64,000 nucleotides of DNA from Varroa destructor (GCF_002443255.2 NW_019211455.1:6977959-7041958), one strand, 5' to 3'; numbered from the stretch's first letter, positions 13,262-26,396 are shown. Translations and numbers: made by a program. The notes: a model not told the origin generated them from the sequence alone.

Positions 13262-13594
13262 TCATAAATCACTTTCGCAGGGCTCTTCAGAGAGACCTAT
13301 TTTTTGGGCTTTGGAATTTTCCTCCCTAAATTTACTTAACAAACCACTCATAGTCTTTCTCGTAGCAAATTCTTGACCGAATACAAATTTTGTATGGAAC
13401 ATTGTTTTTGCCGCCGTAACTCCACGATGACACTGATATTTGTAAGCTACCCAAATTGTTTGATTTTTTGCAGCTGCTAAATGCCCAGGTGATGATATCC
13501 AAATAAGCGACCTTAAATTTTGAAGCGAACAAAGCGTGTTCCCGATGCGAACGCAAATGTCGCGGACTATCATATTATTAAAAGGTAGGGCCAT
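13262..13594 (-). other. 110-codon open frame of unknown nature
   Basis: This frame is long for its AT-rich surroundings and reads RDICVRIGNTLCSLQNL near the start and GLLSKFREENSKAQKIG near the end. A second minus frame (13332-13556) overlaps. On the plus strand at 13.69-13.73 kb a frame reads DGLLSKLYEEDD, similar at protein and DNA level, so the two may be inverted relatives of one element. Family unknown. Confidence 0.2.
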
Positions 13595-14797
13595 CTTGAA
13601 ATATAAGGTCGAGGCTTGCCATGCTTTACGGCACGATAATTTGGTTAATCACTCACTTGGATAATAAGGATACTAAGAAACAATGCAAAACAGATGGTTT
13701 ACTTAGCAAGCTTTACGAAGAAGATGATCGGAATGAAGTGAGAAATGTGAAAGGACTGAACGAGGGTAAATACTGTGTTTCTTCGGTCGTTGTAAACGAA
13801 TTTAAATTATTGGATTAACTAGTGGTTATTATTGTTTGTACCTTGAATAGTTATATGCACCAATGATATTTACGAAGAATAGTGCATTTGCTTGAAAATC
13901 AAAAGGGGTCACGCCGCCATAAAACTATGCAGAAATGAATCCAAAAAAAAAACTAAAATACATTCTAGGAAGAGGTGTATTCTACCCGAGAGAACGGCTG
14001 GTGACATTCTTCGTTGGTCCTGGTCTACCGACAGAGCGCTTTGTTCCTTAACGCCTATTATCGTTCAAGTCCATCACGCAATTTCCTTTTATCATTCGGT
14101 GCAAGCTATTCATTCACACTTTCGTCGTAGAAATTCTAGTAGCATGTTAGATAGTAGTAAATAGATGAACTTCTATTTGTTTAATTTTATTGCGGTAGAA
14201 TTAAGATAGGCCTTTGAGGAATCGTTAGAGCTAAAGATAAGATGCTAAGAAATATTTCGCTTACAATGGCGCTACTTAGAAGGTGTTCACAGTGTTTTTG
14301 CGGCAGAGTAGCGGCTATCTAGCTGGACTTCAAACCTCATAAACTTTATAAACCTTATAAACAGGCCGCGCATGCAACCTAAATGCATGATTACAACCGG
14401 CAATCAATGCAGCACCGTGTAAATTTTACTCAGACAAATTTAATTAAATTCAACAAAAATCATTATTACAAGAACGATTATATATATTACCGTAAACTGT
14501 AATTACGGTAATAGAAACGTTCTTATTATGACCGTACATACAATTCAGATGAAAACCTTCCACTAGTGTTTTGACAATCTGGATCATCATAATTTCAGGT
14601 TAATTATTCCACTTTTAGTTGTAGGACAAGCCATACAAATTTGTCCTTTACTTCTGTTGATTCAAAGATGCCAGTGTATATATGTGCCAAAGTCGTGGTT
14701 GGCTATCATTATTAGACAGATAGGCTTTCGAAGACTCATTTCTGGCTTGCCTTGCTGTAAGCAAGAGGCCAGAGCATCATGTACGTCCTGTTAAGGC

Positions 14798-14956
14798 ATG
14801 ATTTGGCCACCGCGTTTCCTTTTATTTGAACCTGTAAGCTTGGCCTCACGGGACCTGCTCGAGGCTGACAAGTTAATTTGGGCAACTTATCTAAAGCAGA
14901 GATGGGACGTCACCATGCTGCTAGAGCAAGAAGCACCGCTGAAGGTACTGACATAA
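14798..14956 (+). CDS. Short ORF or exon with GC-rich third positions
   Basis: A 52-codon frame starts ATG ATT TGG and contains SLASRDLLEADKLIWATYLK, then QRWDVTMLLEQEAPLK, followed by a possible donor AAG|GTACTG and a stop. Codons such as CTC GAG GCT GAC AAG and ACC ATG CTG CTA GAG differ from the AT-rich surroundings. Possible acceptor AACCTGTAAG at 14830 area. It could be an exon of an unrecognised gene or a transposon piece. Confidence 0.3.
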   Translation: MIWPPRFLLFEPVSLASRDLLEADKLIWATYLKQRWDVTMLLEQEAPLKVLT

Positions 14957-15653
14957 AGTGAAAACTCATTTATCATTATTTGCCCGAGCCAAAGTCACGA
15001 GGCGTTAGAAGATATCAATTCGCCGTAAATTGTAATCATACGTTGAATTTGTTGACGTTTTCCTTTAACGGGCAGACGAGTCTACGCAAGAACAAAATTA
15101 GACTCTAGCCTTGGGGCTAAAAAGTAAGGTGTGTCGTAGGTGTTTAACAAGGGCAAAAAAGTTTGGCTTCCGCAGTGCGTCTTATAGCCAGAAGCCTTTA
15201 GGCTAGATCACGTAACAGGTTAGATATGATGTCAAAAAGGATGAAGTGAGCTTAGGCAGAATAATTGGTTACGTTCCCAATGCTTAAAGGGTAAATCGAA
15301 AATTCTCAGTGCTTTATCGGTAATGAAAATGATCATGATTAGTACACGCTTTATATAAATGTTAATTAAATCTATTATGGTTTTTCGAGTCATAAACATA
15401 TATATCATATATTAGGAAAAGTCTGTATGAGGACCACACCTACTACCTATATTTGTATTTGCGAATTAGTTCCTACCCCTTATGTCTCTTTGTATACGAA
15501 GGTCGGTTTGGGTTCTTTTGTCTTTGATTGATTTCGAAATCGGTCGAGGTAGAGTACAATATTCTAGAAAGCGATATTCATCAATATTTTTAAAACATGG
15601 AGTAATAACTAAACGGGATCGATTTCGAATTGAGATCTCGGTTCTGCTTTAAC

Positions 15654-15686
15654 GTTTTTTTTCTTTTTTTTTCTTTTTTTTTTTTT
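15654..15686. repeat. T-rich tract with two C
   Basis: A run of T interrupted by C at regular spacing (T8 C T9 C T13). Confidence 0.9.
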
Positions 15687-17991
15687 ACGGAAAAAGGTCT
15701 CAAATCTGCCACTTGGAATAAGTAGCATTTTTTCAGGAGAGGATGTCAATTAGAGTGCTTTAATTTGGTTGGTTATTTTTTAGGCTATCTGACATTTCAC
15801 AACTAAGGCAATTTTAAAACGTGGGCAATGTTTTGTTGTTCTCCGATACGTTAAAGAAAGTGGGATCTGAAAGGGCTATTTTATTAGTACCAAAATTGCC
15901 TCATGATTCGAGTCCCACACTCCTTGTCGGTACGACACCTCAACTGAAAACTCCTTCGCATTCAGTTACTTCTTGCTTTTCTTGCCCGCCCAGTCAATTT
16001 TTCAGGTTATTAAATTATTATTATTATTTTCCAGGTTATGCAAGATTATTTATTCGCTTTTCTAGTTTTCTAGGCGAACGTGTTGAACAATATACACCGG
16101 TTAAAGCCTATTTTCTTACTCCATAAAGTAGTTCTCGTCGTTTTGCTGCACAGAATACTACCTTGCGTTTGGACACTAACACCAAGTTTGATGGTACTTT
16201 TTACTCGTATTGGACTGAAGTGCACGAGAGGAACCCTAGTGCTTCAAAGTGACTTGATTATAATATACCCAAACATAACATTCATCGACGTAACGAAAGC
16301 CGTTCAATAGAGCTTTAAAGCTTCGAAATTTTTGACCTACCTTTGAAATGGAATAATCGTTTGATAAGCTATAAAGTTCTCACTGTGCACAGACACGTTT
16401 TTCTAGTTATTTTTTATCATTTGAAATTCTACAATGTATTCTTGGAGCTCATACGAAATGCCTCCTTAGTAAAAGGATTAGGATCATGAGAGCTTTGTGC
16501 AACACCGTTAACTTGAAGCACAGCTATGAGTGTCGACGTTTCTAACGTTCTATGAACGTCCATAGCTCATTCATTTCATCCTTCATCATAGAATAGTTAC
16601 GTTATCACATGAGTTTTTATGAAATAATCCAACTAAATATCTATATAAGTTTTAAAAATTAGACGGTTCTACTATACCGTTCGAATGTCTTGCCTTCTAT
16701 ACGGGCATTTGCTGTGCCAGTCACTTGAGTCCGTTTAGTTTGTGACCAGCTAATACTTGCTTTAGCTAAGTAAATACGAATCATCATCTATTTTTATAAC
16801 AACATTAACTTACGATCGGTTAGGATGCATCATAAATCATGTAAAGTTTGCCTGGTCGTTTCTGCTGTTAATGTCCCGCCCAAAAATGTCTTGAGAACAT
16901 CGGTTTAGGACATAAACATTGTTCGATGAATAGAGCCAGCTTACGGTGAAGTGAACCTTGACGATTCTACCTTTTGTTGCGTAGATATCATTGAAGCGTA
17001 ACTCAATAATTAGATACGCTTTCACCGACGAAACAACATTTGGCCAAATCATAAAGTCGCCAAGGCCAACACAAATCTTTTGTCGTGACACGCCTATACT
17101 ATGATTACTAGCAAATCGAATTACTTTTACACCATGAAGAAACTGGATTACTCTGTACATGTTGAAGTACCTATCGTCTAAACCAAAAAACCATTTAGAT
17201 CGTTTTCAAGCTTCCCAAAAGATTGGTCTCTTTCTTTATCTCTATTATTCGCCTGTGCTCGTTCCAGCTAAAGGAAAAAAGATGCATTTCACTCCTTCAG
17301 TTTCAAAACTAATCTTCTTCTTTACAGCATGATGCTAAAGCTACTACACGTTCTATAGTATCTATCATTGTATCCGTGTTCGAAGAACGACGCCTACGAC
17401 TGCGAAGACAGGCGCGATACGTAGACCTTGTTATCAAATAAGTGTACGTAAGTTTTTATCGGCCGTTAATGGAGATGAAATTGTATCGATACGTATATCT
17501 TCTTCCCTAGCAAGATGATGCCGAGTGATCCAAGTAAGGCGAGCAACCACGAAAGAAATGGCGCTATAATGAAATACAGGAAAATTATTTGCTTCAAATT
17601 TGATACTATATATATATATAAGGTACCATTTGAAGATCTACTTGACATATGTATATACAGTTTTTTTTTTCTTATAGCTATCTTGCTTTAAGTTTATATA
17701 TCGTCTTTTTTTCACCGTGATACAAATTATAAAGTTTCTTGTTAGTCTTCTTTACAATTTATTGTAGAAGTAGAAATATAGATTTGAAAGGAAGTACTAA
17801 AATATCAATTTTGAAACAGGGTTGAAGCGTATGGCAACACAATCAATCTGCGATATGGCAGGGTATGAGAACTATGGACCAATTAGGCCGTGAAAAATTC
17901 GCGCTCCAGATAGAATACGCAAATACTGATCGAATATCGATCTTACCTCTCTAATTATAAACAAACTCGAAAATTGGGGTGATTTTTCTTA

Positions 17992-18033
<42 letters not shown>
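17992..18033. repeat. (TA)n microsatellite, palindromic ends
   Basis: About 17 TA units flanked by TTTAA and TTAAA, giving a fully self-complementary block just before SINE copy 1. Confidence 0.95.
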
Positions 18034-18109
18034 TTTAGTTGGAATGAAAAGTAACTATTTAATAATTCGATCTAAAGTACCTTTTAACTAATCTAGCTGC
18101 AAATTACAA

Positions 18110-18300
18110 TTTTTTTTCCCTCGCTGTCATCACACATCTCTCCGTCTATATTTCGAGTGTTACGTTCGGTATCGCCGTTAGGCATATCATCAAACGAATG
18201 GTTGGCTAGCTTCCAGCACGAAGCGAAGTCTATCTACGTACGGATTTGAACCCTTTCCTTGCTTCAATAAAACCTCATACGGGTGGACATTAAGGTGCTT
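18110..18300 (-). mobile_element. tRNA-derived SINE, copy 1
   Basis: On the minus strand, a B-box-like GGTTCAAATCC (18252-18242) is followed by a body that aligns with copy 2 at 28.9-29.1 kb. The shared parts are the TTCCAGC..GGCTAGC-like segment, a CATC-ATTCG-type segment and the identical 13-mer GTCTATATTTCGA at 18144-18156. The element ends with A8 (T8 on the plus strand, 18110-18117), the expected 3' tail. The A box is degenerate. Orientation and tail fit L1- or RTE-type mobilisation of a pol III transcript. Confidence 0.55.
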
Positions 18301-18478
18301 TCTTCTAATATGAACCCCCTAATTTTAGCCTAGAATGAAAGTTCTCATGCTGCATTCTTTAGCTAGCCTTTGTACGGTTGATCTCAAAACTACCAAAAAG
18401 TATTGCTTCAAATACTTGTTAGACGGAATGACCCGCGAATCCAAACAGAAAAATCACTATATATATTAATCTATGTTC

Positions 18479-18500
18479 TTTTTTTTTTTTTTTTTTTTTT
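18479..18500. repeat. Poly-T (22 T)
   Basis: Twenty-two consecutive T, 0.2 kb above SINE copy 1. Read on the minus strand it is poly(A), so it could be the tail of another retroelement whose body I cannot recognise. Confidence 0.9.
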
Positions 18501-18672
18501 GTTTTTGAAATACTGAAAACGACCTGATGCCAAGTTCCTGTAATCTTCTTAGGCAGCGAACATGCTGCATGCACGCGTGCATTTTGCGTCACATGTAATC
18601 AAAGCACCCAATTATTTCGTAATCGAGACAACTCGCCTAATATTTTTTAATAAATATATCTGTATATATTAC

Positions 18673-18904
18673 CATTGGCCAGCCTCATTGGTTCGCGGTA
18701 ATCGCCCAGAGAAAAGCAACAGACAATTCCAGTAAACAGACCGATCCACACGCGCAACGAGAACAAATTGAAAAAATCGCTCATGCAGATCGGGTAGCGA
18801 TCAGTGAATCCGGAATGTAGGTTAACTCTGCAGATATTTCTTGTCTTGCTATTTCCATTGGCACAAGCACTACCAGCCAGCAATGTGGCTATCACAATAC
18901 ACAT
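18673..18904 (-). CDS. Candidate exon with Cys residues and a membrane-like segment
   Basis: The acceptor TTTTTTTGCAG ends at 18905 and the donor is ATG|GTAATA at 18673/18672. Only one of three frames is open: MCIVIATLLAGSACANG at the start, then NICRVNLHSGFTDRYPICMS, then the hydrophobic FFNLFSLRVWIGLFTGIVC. The first 15 residues could serve as a signal peptide if this is a first coding exon, or it could follow exon B, which ends in the same phase 0. Family not recognised. Confidence 0.3.
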
Positions 18905-19493
18905 CTGCAAAAAAACATCAATACATGAGTAAAATTAACCAAATATAGCTAAAATGAAATTGCCCTATACTAGTCAAAATGTTTTTTCTGCCGTTTCTAA
19001 AGTAGTATTTGTAAATGGTCCTATGAATTACTGAATACGTATTTTAAACTGCAATACAAATAACAAACATCAACGATAGATAAATCTGACTGAATCACTT
19101 ATTTAAGTCGAGCATTAAAGCTTGCTGCACATCGTACTATTTTTAAAATGCAGTAAATTTATTATCAGAAAAATGTTTTTTTTTTGTTTACAATAAAGAA
19201 ATCAACGCTCTTATTTGGCTTTAGATCTGTAATTGCATAGTAGTATACAGGGGTAGATTCCCTCGAAACGAATAGATGAGTAAACAGAATATATACGTTT
19301 AGATCCATTGCGCTCTCAAAAGCACTATTGTGAAAATGTAAAACTCTGTAATTGAAAATATTATGTTCGATTTTTTAAATAGCCAATGCGTGAAAGTCGT
19401 GTCCTGCAACGAAGTAACCGCTCTTCTATAAAGGCATTTCTCTTCACATCAAATGAAGACTCTTGTGTTTTTGAATTTCGCCAAAAACCTTAC

Positions 19494-19604
19494 CATAGGC
19501 CACGTCAAGGTGGCGAAATCCAAAGGGTGACCCTCGACTGTTGTCATTACTAGGGATAGTTCGTCACTAATCATAGCAGGCACTATGGAGCTGTTGTAGG
19601 TATT
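19494..19604 (-). CDS. Candidate internal exon B, paralogue of 27693-27809
   Basis: This is a 37-codon open exon (NTYNSSIVPAM...ATLTWPM) between an acceptor CAG ending at 19605 and a donor ATG|GTAAGG. Both ends are phase 0. From DE to WPM it matches the exon at 27.7-27.8 kb at 12 of 24 residues: DE, T, V, P, DFA, L, WPM. The conserved ending is PLDFATLTWPM. It is hydrophobic with no Cys. I do not recognise the family. The pattern Glu-x-hydrophobic...Pro-Leu/Met...Trp-Pro just before a phase-0 intron would be compatible with the segment before the last membrane span of arthropod gustatory receptors, but no TYxxxxxQF exon was found downstream, so this is only a hypothesis. Confidence 0.5.
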
Positions 19605-20014
19605 CTGGTAGCTCAAAGTGTTGATTTTGAGATCCGGAAGCTCTAAGCGCTGCGTGAGCACCGGGCTGCCCTATAGTAGTCGAGACATTTGGAAAACTTG
19701 TAAACATTATTAACGTGTTTTTCCATTTATACACGTCTGCGTTTATACACATCTGCTAACAATTTGACACACTTTTAATCAACTTAAATGTCTGACTGCT
19801 TGATTATTCAAATAGGGAAATGCTAAGACCCTATGAAGTCCAATACAGAATTGCAAATGGTTGATAAGAAACATATCGGATGATACCATTAACATGGTTA
19901 CCATCGCAGTCGACCAATCGTGGCTAATTGCCAGCAACAAGACCTCGTTACCCACCCTTGTTTTAAACTTGATTTGAGCGTCAGGATATCCGAAGAGCCG
20001 TAGGTACGCCTTAC

Positions 20015-20145
20015 ATAGGCTGCTTCTGAATTCAACTTGTTCGCAGTTAAAAACAATACGTACGGGATAACACCATTCACACATTCCGCTCGCTTTAACA
20101 GTGACCCATTTTCTCGAATTGGTATGCCTCTGCGACCCTCCATTT
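20015..20145 (-). CDS. Candidate internal exon with one hydrophobic segment
   Basis: The acceptor ATCGTTGCAG ends at 20146 and the donor is TAT|GTAAGG. The frame that closes on the donor in phase 0 reads MEGRRGIP..., then GVIPYVLFLTANKLNSEAAY. The same strand also carries a second open frame across this exon, so the frame is not certain. It sits 0.4 kb upstream of exon B on the same strand and could belong to the same gene. Confidence 0.25.
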
Positions 20146-21181
20146 CTGCAACGATATTGCCAATTGAAGTCACTTCTATATACGGGCCATTCAATTTATT
20201 TTACGTGTTGAAGAGTGGCTCTCTAAAGTCTTACATTGACTATGTCGCAATAAGAGTAAGTAATATAGACTGTCAACAGCATCCAGTCCTATTTACTTGT
20301 CGTTTCCTACCTTGCTTGTTAGATATAGCTGACATGTATAATCTTATCCTTCTAACCCTAAAAATACTATCTTAGATATTTTATTACATTTTAGTGAAGC
20401 GAGCAGAATAGATAAACTGAGCACTAAGGTACCCTGTATATTCCATTGAAGCTATTTATTTGTTATATATATAATCGTTACATGTGTATTCCCCAGCGCG
20501 GAACGAAGTTTTTGTTTATCTGGTAATTGGTAATGCTTTTGATGACGATCCGTCATATCACGTACCGGTAATAGTATATCAGACGCGGCGTCCAAATTTC
20601 CCAGTAATAGGCTGGAATTCGATCCACATTCTTGTAGGCTGCTTCTGCCCATATTAAGGCCATATTGTGCCATTCCTATAGATATATATTGTTGAACCCG
20701 TAAAAAACTAATTAATTCCAGGACTACGATAATTGTCAAAAATTAGTTCGTAAAATATGCTATAAAAAAACTCAGTCGTATCTGAAACCCTGAGTGAAAA
20801 TTGAGTGAAACTCTGGTAGCTTCGTTGTCCTTATATTCAAGCCATCGAACGACCCGACACCTCAATCCGTAAACGTAAATGTGACAAGTGGAAACGGGTA
20901 AAACACTAAGCCTCGAGTGACGCTTTCGCTAAATCTCCTTTTAGGCGGTATAAAAAATAATAGTAATAATAAAAAATAGCATTCGCATTGGGCATAGGAT
21001 TAGAATTCAGTTGTGCAAAATCCGATTTTTCTGCATTAACAGGAAAATAAAGCTGTTTTGATTACTAGGGTGTGTATATTTTTTAACAAATAATCGTGAT
21101 AATGCTAAAAATAATAAATATTACTTAATATATACTAACTGATATTGTAATTAGGAAGCTTCGAAATTACGCTGTTCTCAC

Positions 21182-21290
21182 CAAACAGACGAGACCGTCC
21201 AGATGCAATTGATGGGGGATCCCTTCGATACGGGAGATTCCATGGGCTAGCAGACGAAGCGTGACCTCTGTTATGTTACTGAACATTGGA
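21182..21290 (-). CDS. Candidate exon, possible distant relative of exon B
   Basis: The frame ends in RIEGIPHQLHLDGLVCL directly at a strong phase-0 donor, TTG|GTGAGA. The start NITEVTLRLLAHG and the pattern EV...IEGIP...L echo the two paired exons (DE...VEGHP...L), but an insertion of about six residues is needed. The 5' boundary is unclear; possible acceptors end near 21260-21275. The open frame extends up to 21475 but becomes Ser-rich and unconvincing there. Confidence 0.25.
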
Positions 21291-22065
21291 GTGGGTGGCA
21301 CATTAGATGATTGGATTTTCCCATTTTTTACCACGTGTCTGCGAAGGGCAGTTTCTTGATTAAAAGGCCTCCTTGTAGGACGTCGATAAGGCCGCTGTGA
21401 ACTTGAAGAAATCATCGGGGAAGACGAGGAAGTTGATAGCGGTTTCAAAGATGATGTCTGGCATGCTGTGAGCAAATGTTCAATTTAAACGATAATTTCT
21501 AAAGCATGTAGTTCCCAAGGCCTTCTAGCACGAAATAGAGCGGTCGCGCACTAATAAGCAACTGATACGAAAGGTATAACATCGATGATGTACTACTCCC
21601 AACGAACCTTGATTACCAATCGGGAATAACTGACGTTTTTATGAGATGGATCGTATGGCGAATTCACAACCTTTGCGTCCAGAATCACCTTGAGTTATAG
21701 CACACCGTATTAACTGCTAACTATTCATTTGTTGATTATATCAAAGTTGTTATAAAGGATATATATTAAAGATGTAATTTTAAGAAAAGTGTGTTGACAA
21801 GGAGTTCCAAAACTTATACAATCCAGTGGAAGAATAATCAAAGTTACACGTAACAGTCCGTGAATTCTATCTTCACTCATCGTTTTGTGAATACACTTCA
21901 AAACAATTATTTTTAACTTAAACCCTATAGGGAAGAAAAAGAAGGTCGAAAGATACCTCTTAAAGGACACTCAACCTTCAACTAAAAACCCACCGGCCAC
22001 TTAAGATACTAACCGAGGCCTGGCACCTTTTAAGGTACATTCTCTGGACTGTGCTTCTCTTTTTC

Positions 22066-22104
22066 TCTAGAGATAATCATGAAATCAACATGATTATCTC
22101 TAGA
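22066..22104. repeat. Perfect 16-bp hairpin
   Basis: TCTAGAGATAATCATG (22066-22081) and CATGATTATCTCTAGA (22089-22104) pair exactly around a 7-base loop AAATCAA. No gene overlaps it. Confidence 0.85.
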
Positions 22105-24944
22105 ATGAAAAAATCAAGCTAAATTCAATGAAGTTATGTTTGTGATGAAATCGCTAAACTTTGGTTATTCTCCCATTCAATAGCGTACATTTTTGAATAT
22201 TTAGCAATTAATAAATAGATTTAGCTCAGTCGAAGGCTCTGGTAAATGGTGATTTTTCCCAAATTCGTTAAAGCCAAAAATGCTCTATGCACTGGAGGGT
22301 GATTGATGTTAACACAACTTAGCTACAAATCGCCGAAGTATCGTTGACTAAGCGCAAGTTACATATAATCACATCAACCTTGGCTATGCCGAATGTAACA
22401 CCCACCAAATAAAGAGCTATTTTTTTTAGCTTTGTTTTTTTTTGGGCTATCTGGGCACATCGATTTCTGCTACATTACAAACACAAGCATTTCAATTTTA
22501 GTAAACTTAATAAAACCAACTGACCAACATCTTCATTGGTAAAGGTTAGTAGTAGCAGGAATGATCCGATAACCGTGGCGATCTGCATCTCGTCCACGTA
22601 CTTTGCGGTATCCAAGCGATCTGACTCAACTAATCGTTGCCGTTAAGGAGGCGATGAGAAGAGGCGTTTCTCCCTTTTGTAAAAGAGCATTTCCACTTGG
22701 TGAACAGTTATGGAGCATAGAGCGTTGGGTGTGTGGATGTTCGAACCGAATAACAAGCACGGAAGACCAATTTCGAGTAAACTATAGTCGAAGGGAACAA
22801 TTCTGAGCCATTTGGCAATGATTTTTAGAAAAAAAAAAAAGGGGGTATTTTGCCTAACCTAGACGAGTGGAAGCGTAGCTAAAGATATATTAGTCAAAAC
22901 AGTTTAAACACATGTACCTGCCTAATTTTTAAAATAACAAATTCGAATATGGACATTGCGCACGTACATAAGTAACAAACAATATTATGTAGAAAGACAT
23001 TCTGACGACACAAATAAATGTACAACTCGCTAGCCGTATGCGATTTATTATTAGTTTATCTTGTATATCTTCTTATCTAAAGTTACGGAAAATTATACTA
23101 GAATATCAGGATAGATAGTATATTATCCATGTATGAAGCTATCGATGACTTCTATTAACAGTTTAACTTTGATCCTTTGACAAGATATGACTATTGAGAT
23201 ATATGTTTCTATTCTTGTATTGAGTGTAGAGATATATTGCTGAATTCTTGTAAAATACCTAACGCATGATCCGATCGAGTGTTGCAATGAATATAACGCT
23301 CACCCAAATCACTCTATTATGTATCTAAATCAGCATCACAATGACTATTGTCTTCACTAAGATTAACGTGCACGCTCAGTAGCTGACGAGAGGGGCTTGT
23401 TTTTCTAGCAGAACGAGAGCCGATCTAGCTATCCAAAAGAACCTCACTGCGCTGAACATGGTACCTTTACCGCCACGTTCATTAGGTTATTCTAATTAGT
23501 AAAAATAAAAGCCATATATATATACATTAGACATAAGTAGCTCTGTGACTAAGTGCGGCTAAGTGACGTCTGGGCGCGATGCAACGAGCAAACGAATCTT
23601 ATACGCGTTATAACCACGATACGAAATGGAAGAAACACGAACCTGAGAAATGGACGCGAGGTACCGTGTGTTTTTTTTTCTTCCCCAGAACCATCGAATA
23701 CACAGTGATGTGTGTTTATTTACCGTTGATTACATAATCAAGATTACGTGTTAGATAGCATAACACCTTTCCTCTATATATATAGGTACATTCACATATT
23801 TTATACTTAGCTAGTTCGTATTCTGAATAGAAATTTTCTACATTTGTGCTTCTTTGGTGATATGTACAGTTTGACGAGCTGCGAACGGATACACATTCTA
23901 TGCGATTGAAACGTTTTAACCCGTTTGTTACCTCTAGAGGCACTGGCGGCCATTTGAAACAAAGGCGTCCCTTGGAAAGTCTGTCTAATCCTTGACAGAT
24001 TCCGTATTATTTGGTCGCATGTTTGTTTATCTCTACGTAAACTATTTAAAAACATCAAGTTTCATTATCGTCATCGAAAATAAACACAAACGACTTAGAA
24101 AAAGTGATACCAACATGCGTACAAACCTAAATGAACAAATTTTCTCTTTGGAAAGATGTAAATTAGAGCATCTTTACAGTTTTATTACCCATAGTATATG
24201 TACCTAGGAGACCGAATGTTTCTTCATAATCAGATCAAATCTGTCTCATGTACGTTTACGCACACAGAACTAAAACGTTGATCAGAGTTCAATAAGCAAA
24301 TTATTATGGTGAGGTACGTTTGAGGTAGCATAACCAGTTTGACTTATATGGTCATTCCTTCCTCGGACCATTCAATGGATGCCGGGTTTAATGAGCAGGG
24401 CCTGTGACCCTATATAATGTCATTGCGTATATAGGATTAGGAATAAAATTGTTTATTCGTTGGCGTAAAAGGGGGCGTACTGATACCAATACACTAACTG
24501 TGGATGTCTACCTAATTTCTGAGAGTAAAACGGGCCTACATTGACTAGATTGTACTCCAAACGAAAATTATTTACTAGTTATTTTCAACATACTGTTGTA
24601 CACGACCCAAACGTTTCTTATTATTATAATCATCGTTATTTATTGGGCAAGTATTAAGGAGTATCTGCGACAAAAAACCTATTATAGTAGAACTATGCTC
24701 CAAAGAGTTCGATCCGCAAAAACAATTTGACATTAAATCATAATCAGAAAATTTAACGATAGGTCTATATAAAGGCATTATATAAATATAAAAGGCAGTA
24801 TTTTAATGAAGCTAATAATTTTTTCAAAGACAGAAAGGTAAGAATATTTATTCATACTGGTGTGATATAATACCCCCAAAGTACCCCAATCTCGCAACTC
24901 ATATAGGCATGATTTATCGAATTCCTATTATTCACTGACCTCAA

Positions 24945-25148
24945 ATAAACTCTAACGAGTTGTATATGGTTGCCCAGAGGTGCCATTGATTTCCGCTCCC
25001 AGATGCTAGTGGCTATGGCTACAACGGCTTTTAAACTGTAGCGTAAGGAAATAGATCTAAGATATCGTGTAGGATCAGAGCAGTTTAATACAGCTTGAAC
25101 TATTTTCATGCCTTTGAGTGGGTACTTGTCAGCTTCGCTGAGGCTCAC
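24945..25148 (-). CDS. Weak candidate exon
   Basis: An open frame containing YPLKGMKIVQAVLNC and YSLKAVVAIATSIW ends at a possible donor TTTGAG|GTCAGT near 24945. The acceptor side is weak. It is listed because it lies on the same strand between other candidate exons and next to the assembly gap. It could equally be chance. Confidence 0.15.
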
Positions 25149-25397
25149 GGTTAGTTCCGCTACATTGAACGCCCTTTAGTAACGCACGGATAGAACAATA
25201 CGAACGGATGTTAACTTTTTTTTCTTAAGTCGATGCAGTGATCTTCAAAGGGCTTTATAGTTGCCAAAAGAAAGTAAATAGAATTCGATAACAACCTGCA
25301 AATTGCCATTAATTTATAATACTCTGGCCGTAACGAAATCACGGGTTGCAATTTATTAGTCATAGTCTTTAGGACGGTAAACATCTATTCTTTGTTT

Positions 25398-25497
25398 NNN
25401 NNNNNNNNNNNNNNNNNNNNNNNNNNNNNNNNNNNNNNNNNNNNNNNNNNNNNNNNNNNNNNNNNNNNNNNNNNNNNNNNNNNNNNNNNNNNNNNNN
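25398..25497. other. Assembly gap of 100 N
   Basis: A block of exactly 100 N, the conventional filler for a gap of unknown size. The right edge enters directly into a TATATATA run, so the assembly probably broke in a long TA microsatellite. The real length is unknown. Confidence 0.99.
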
Positions 25498-25533
25498 TAT
25501 ATATATATAGAACATAATGATACATTAAGTGTA

Positions 25534-25555
25534 GCCGCCATTACTATATGGCGGC
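25534..25555. repeat. GC-rich hairpin next to the gap
   Basis: GCCGCCAT and ATGGCGGC form perfect 8-bp arms around a 6-base loop in otherwise AT-rich DNA, 36 bases from the gap. Confidence 0.6.
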
Positions 25556-26396
25556 GTGACATAGCCATCGTTACGTAACTAATTTATTAATTGAATGAAA
25601 ATCATGATAAAAACAAATAATATAATAAAAAAACGAACCAATGGTAATTACCAGAATTTCACTCACTCGAGTTCAGTAGCCCTGCGACAGGAATCAGGTA
25701 ACGTGAACCTGCTGGTTAGATAAGTTCCTTTACATGCAAGTGATGTAACTTCCTGCAGCGATCGCTAAACTGTAACATTTCTAATGTATAGGATATTAAA
25801 ATGGTTTGAACTTGAGTAACCTACATCGTTGATGACGGATATTGATATATCTTGAAATCAAATTGATACTAACAAGCAGTTTGTCTCAACTCATCGAACA
25901 GTGACGTTCGTCAGGACATCCTACATACGGTACTACCATGAAACGGATCAAGTGAGACATGAAGTATTTGTTCTAAATCGAGAGTTTGCGATCGTTTATT
26001 AGAGCTAAAAGAAATATATAAAGAAGAATTAGGAAAGAAGAAGGTTTCAGAAGGTTATAGTAACAGGTTCACGGTCCCACTAGCCACTAGTTCAAGTTAT
26101 TATCAGCGGAACTACATGAAAATGAATTAGATACAGTGTTACTCTGTCGATTGATTACGGATTCGGTCACATTGAATCGATGAAATTTTCCAGCCAGCAC
26201 GAGAGATATCACGAAGAAAAAGATACTTAACTTGCGTTTAAGAGATCGAAGCAGCATGCTCGCAATATGAATTTTAAGAGTATTACTTGTAAAATGAAGA
26301 TATGCGCTGTCATTCTCCATGTGTCAACTCAATTAGAAACTGAGGCACATATTGAATCTCATCAGCCGTCAGCCTATAAGTTTTCTGAGAAATATA

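Larger units (their letters stand above)
14960..18105. other. No supported gene
   Basis: Frames at 15821-16126, 16080-16310 and 16837-17160 lack splice signals that agree with them. The region is AT-rich with the T-rich tract at 15.65 kb and a TA repeat at the end. Confidence 0.5.

Noticed and set aside
22740..22760. GTTCGAACC resembling a tRNA B box
   Set aside because: No A box at the proper distance and no cloverleaf stems.
25356..25568. 70-codon minus frame
   Set aside because: It runs through the N gap, so half its residues are unknown.
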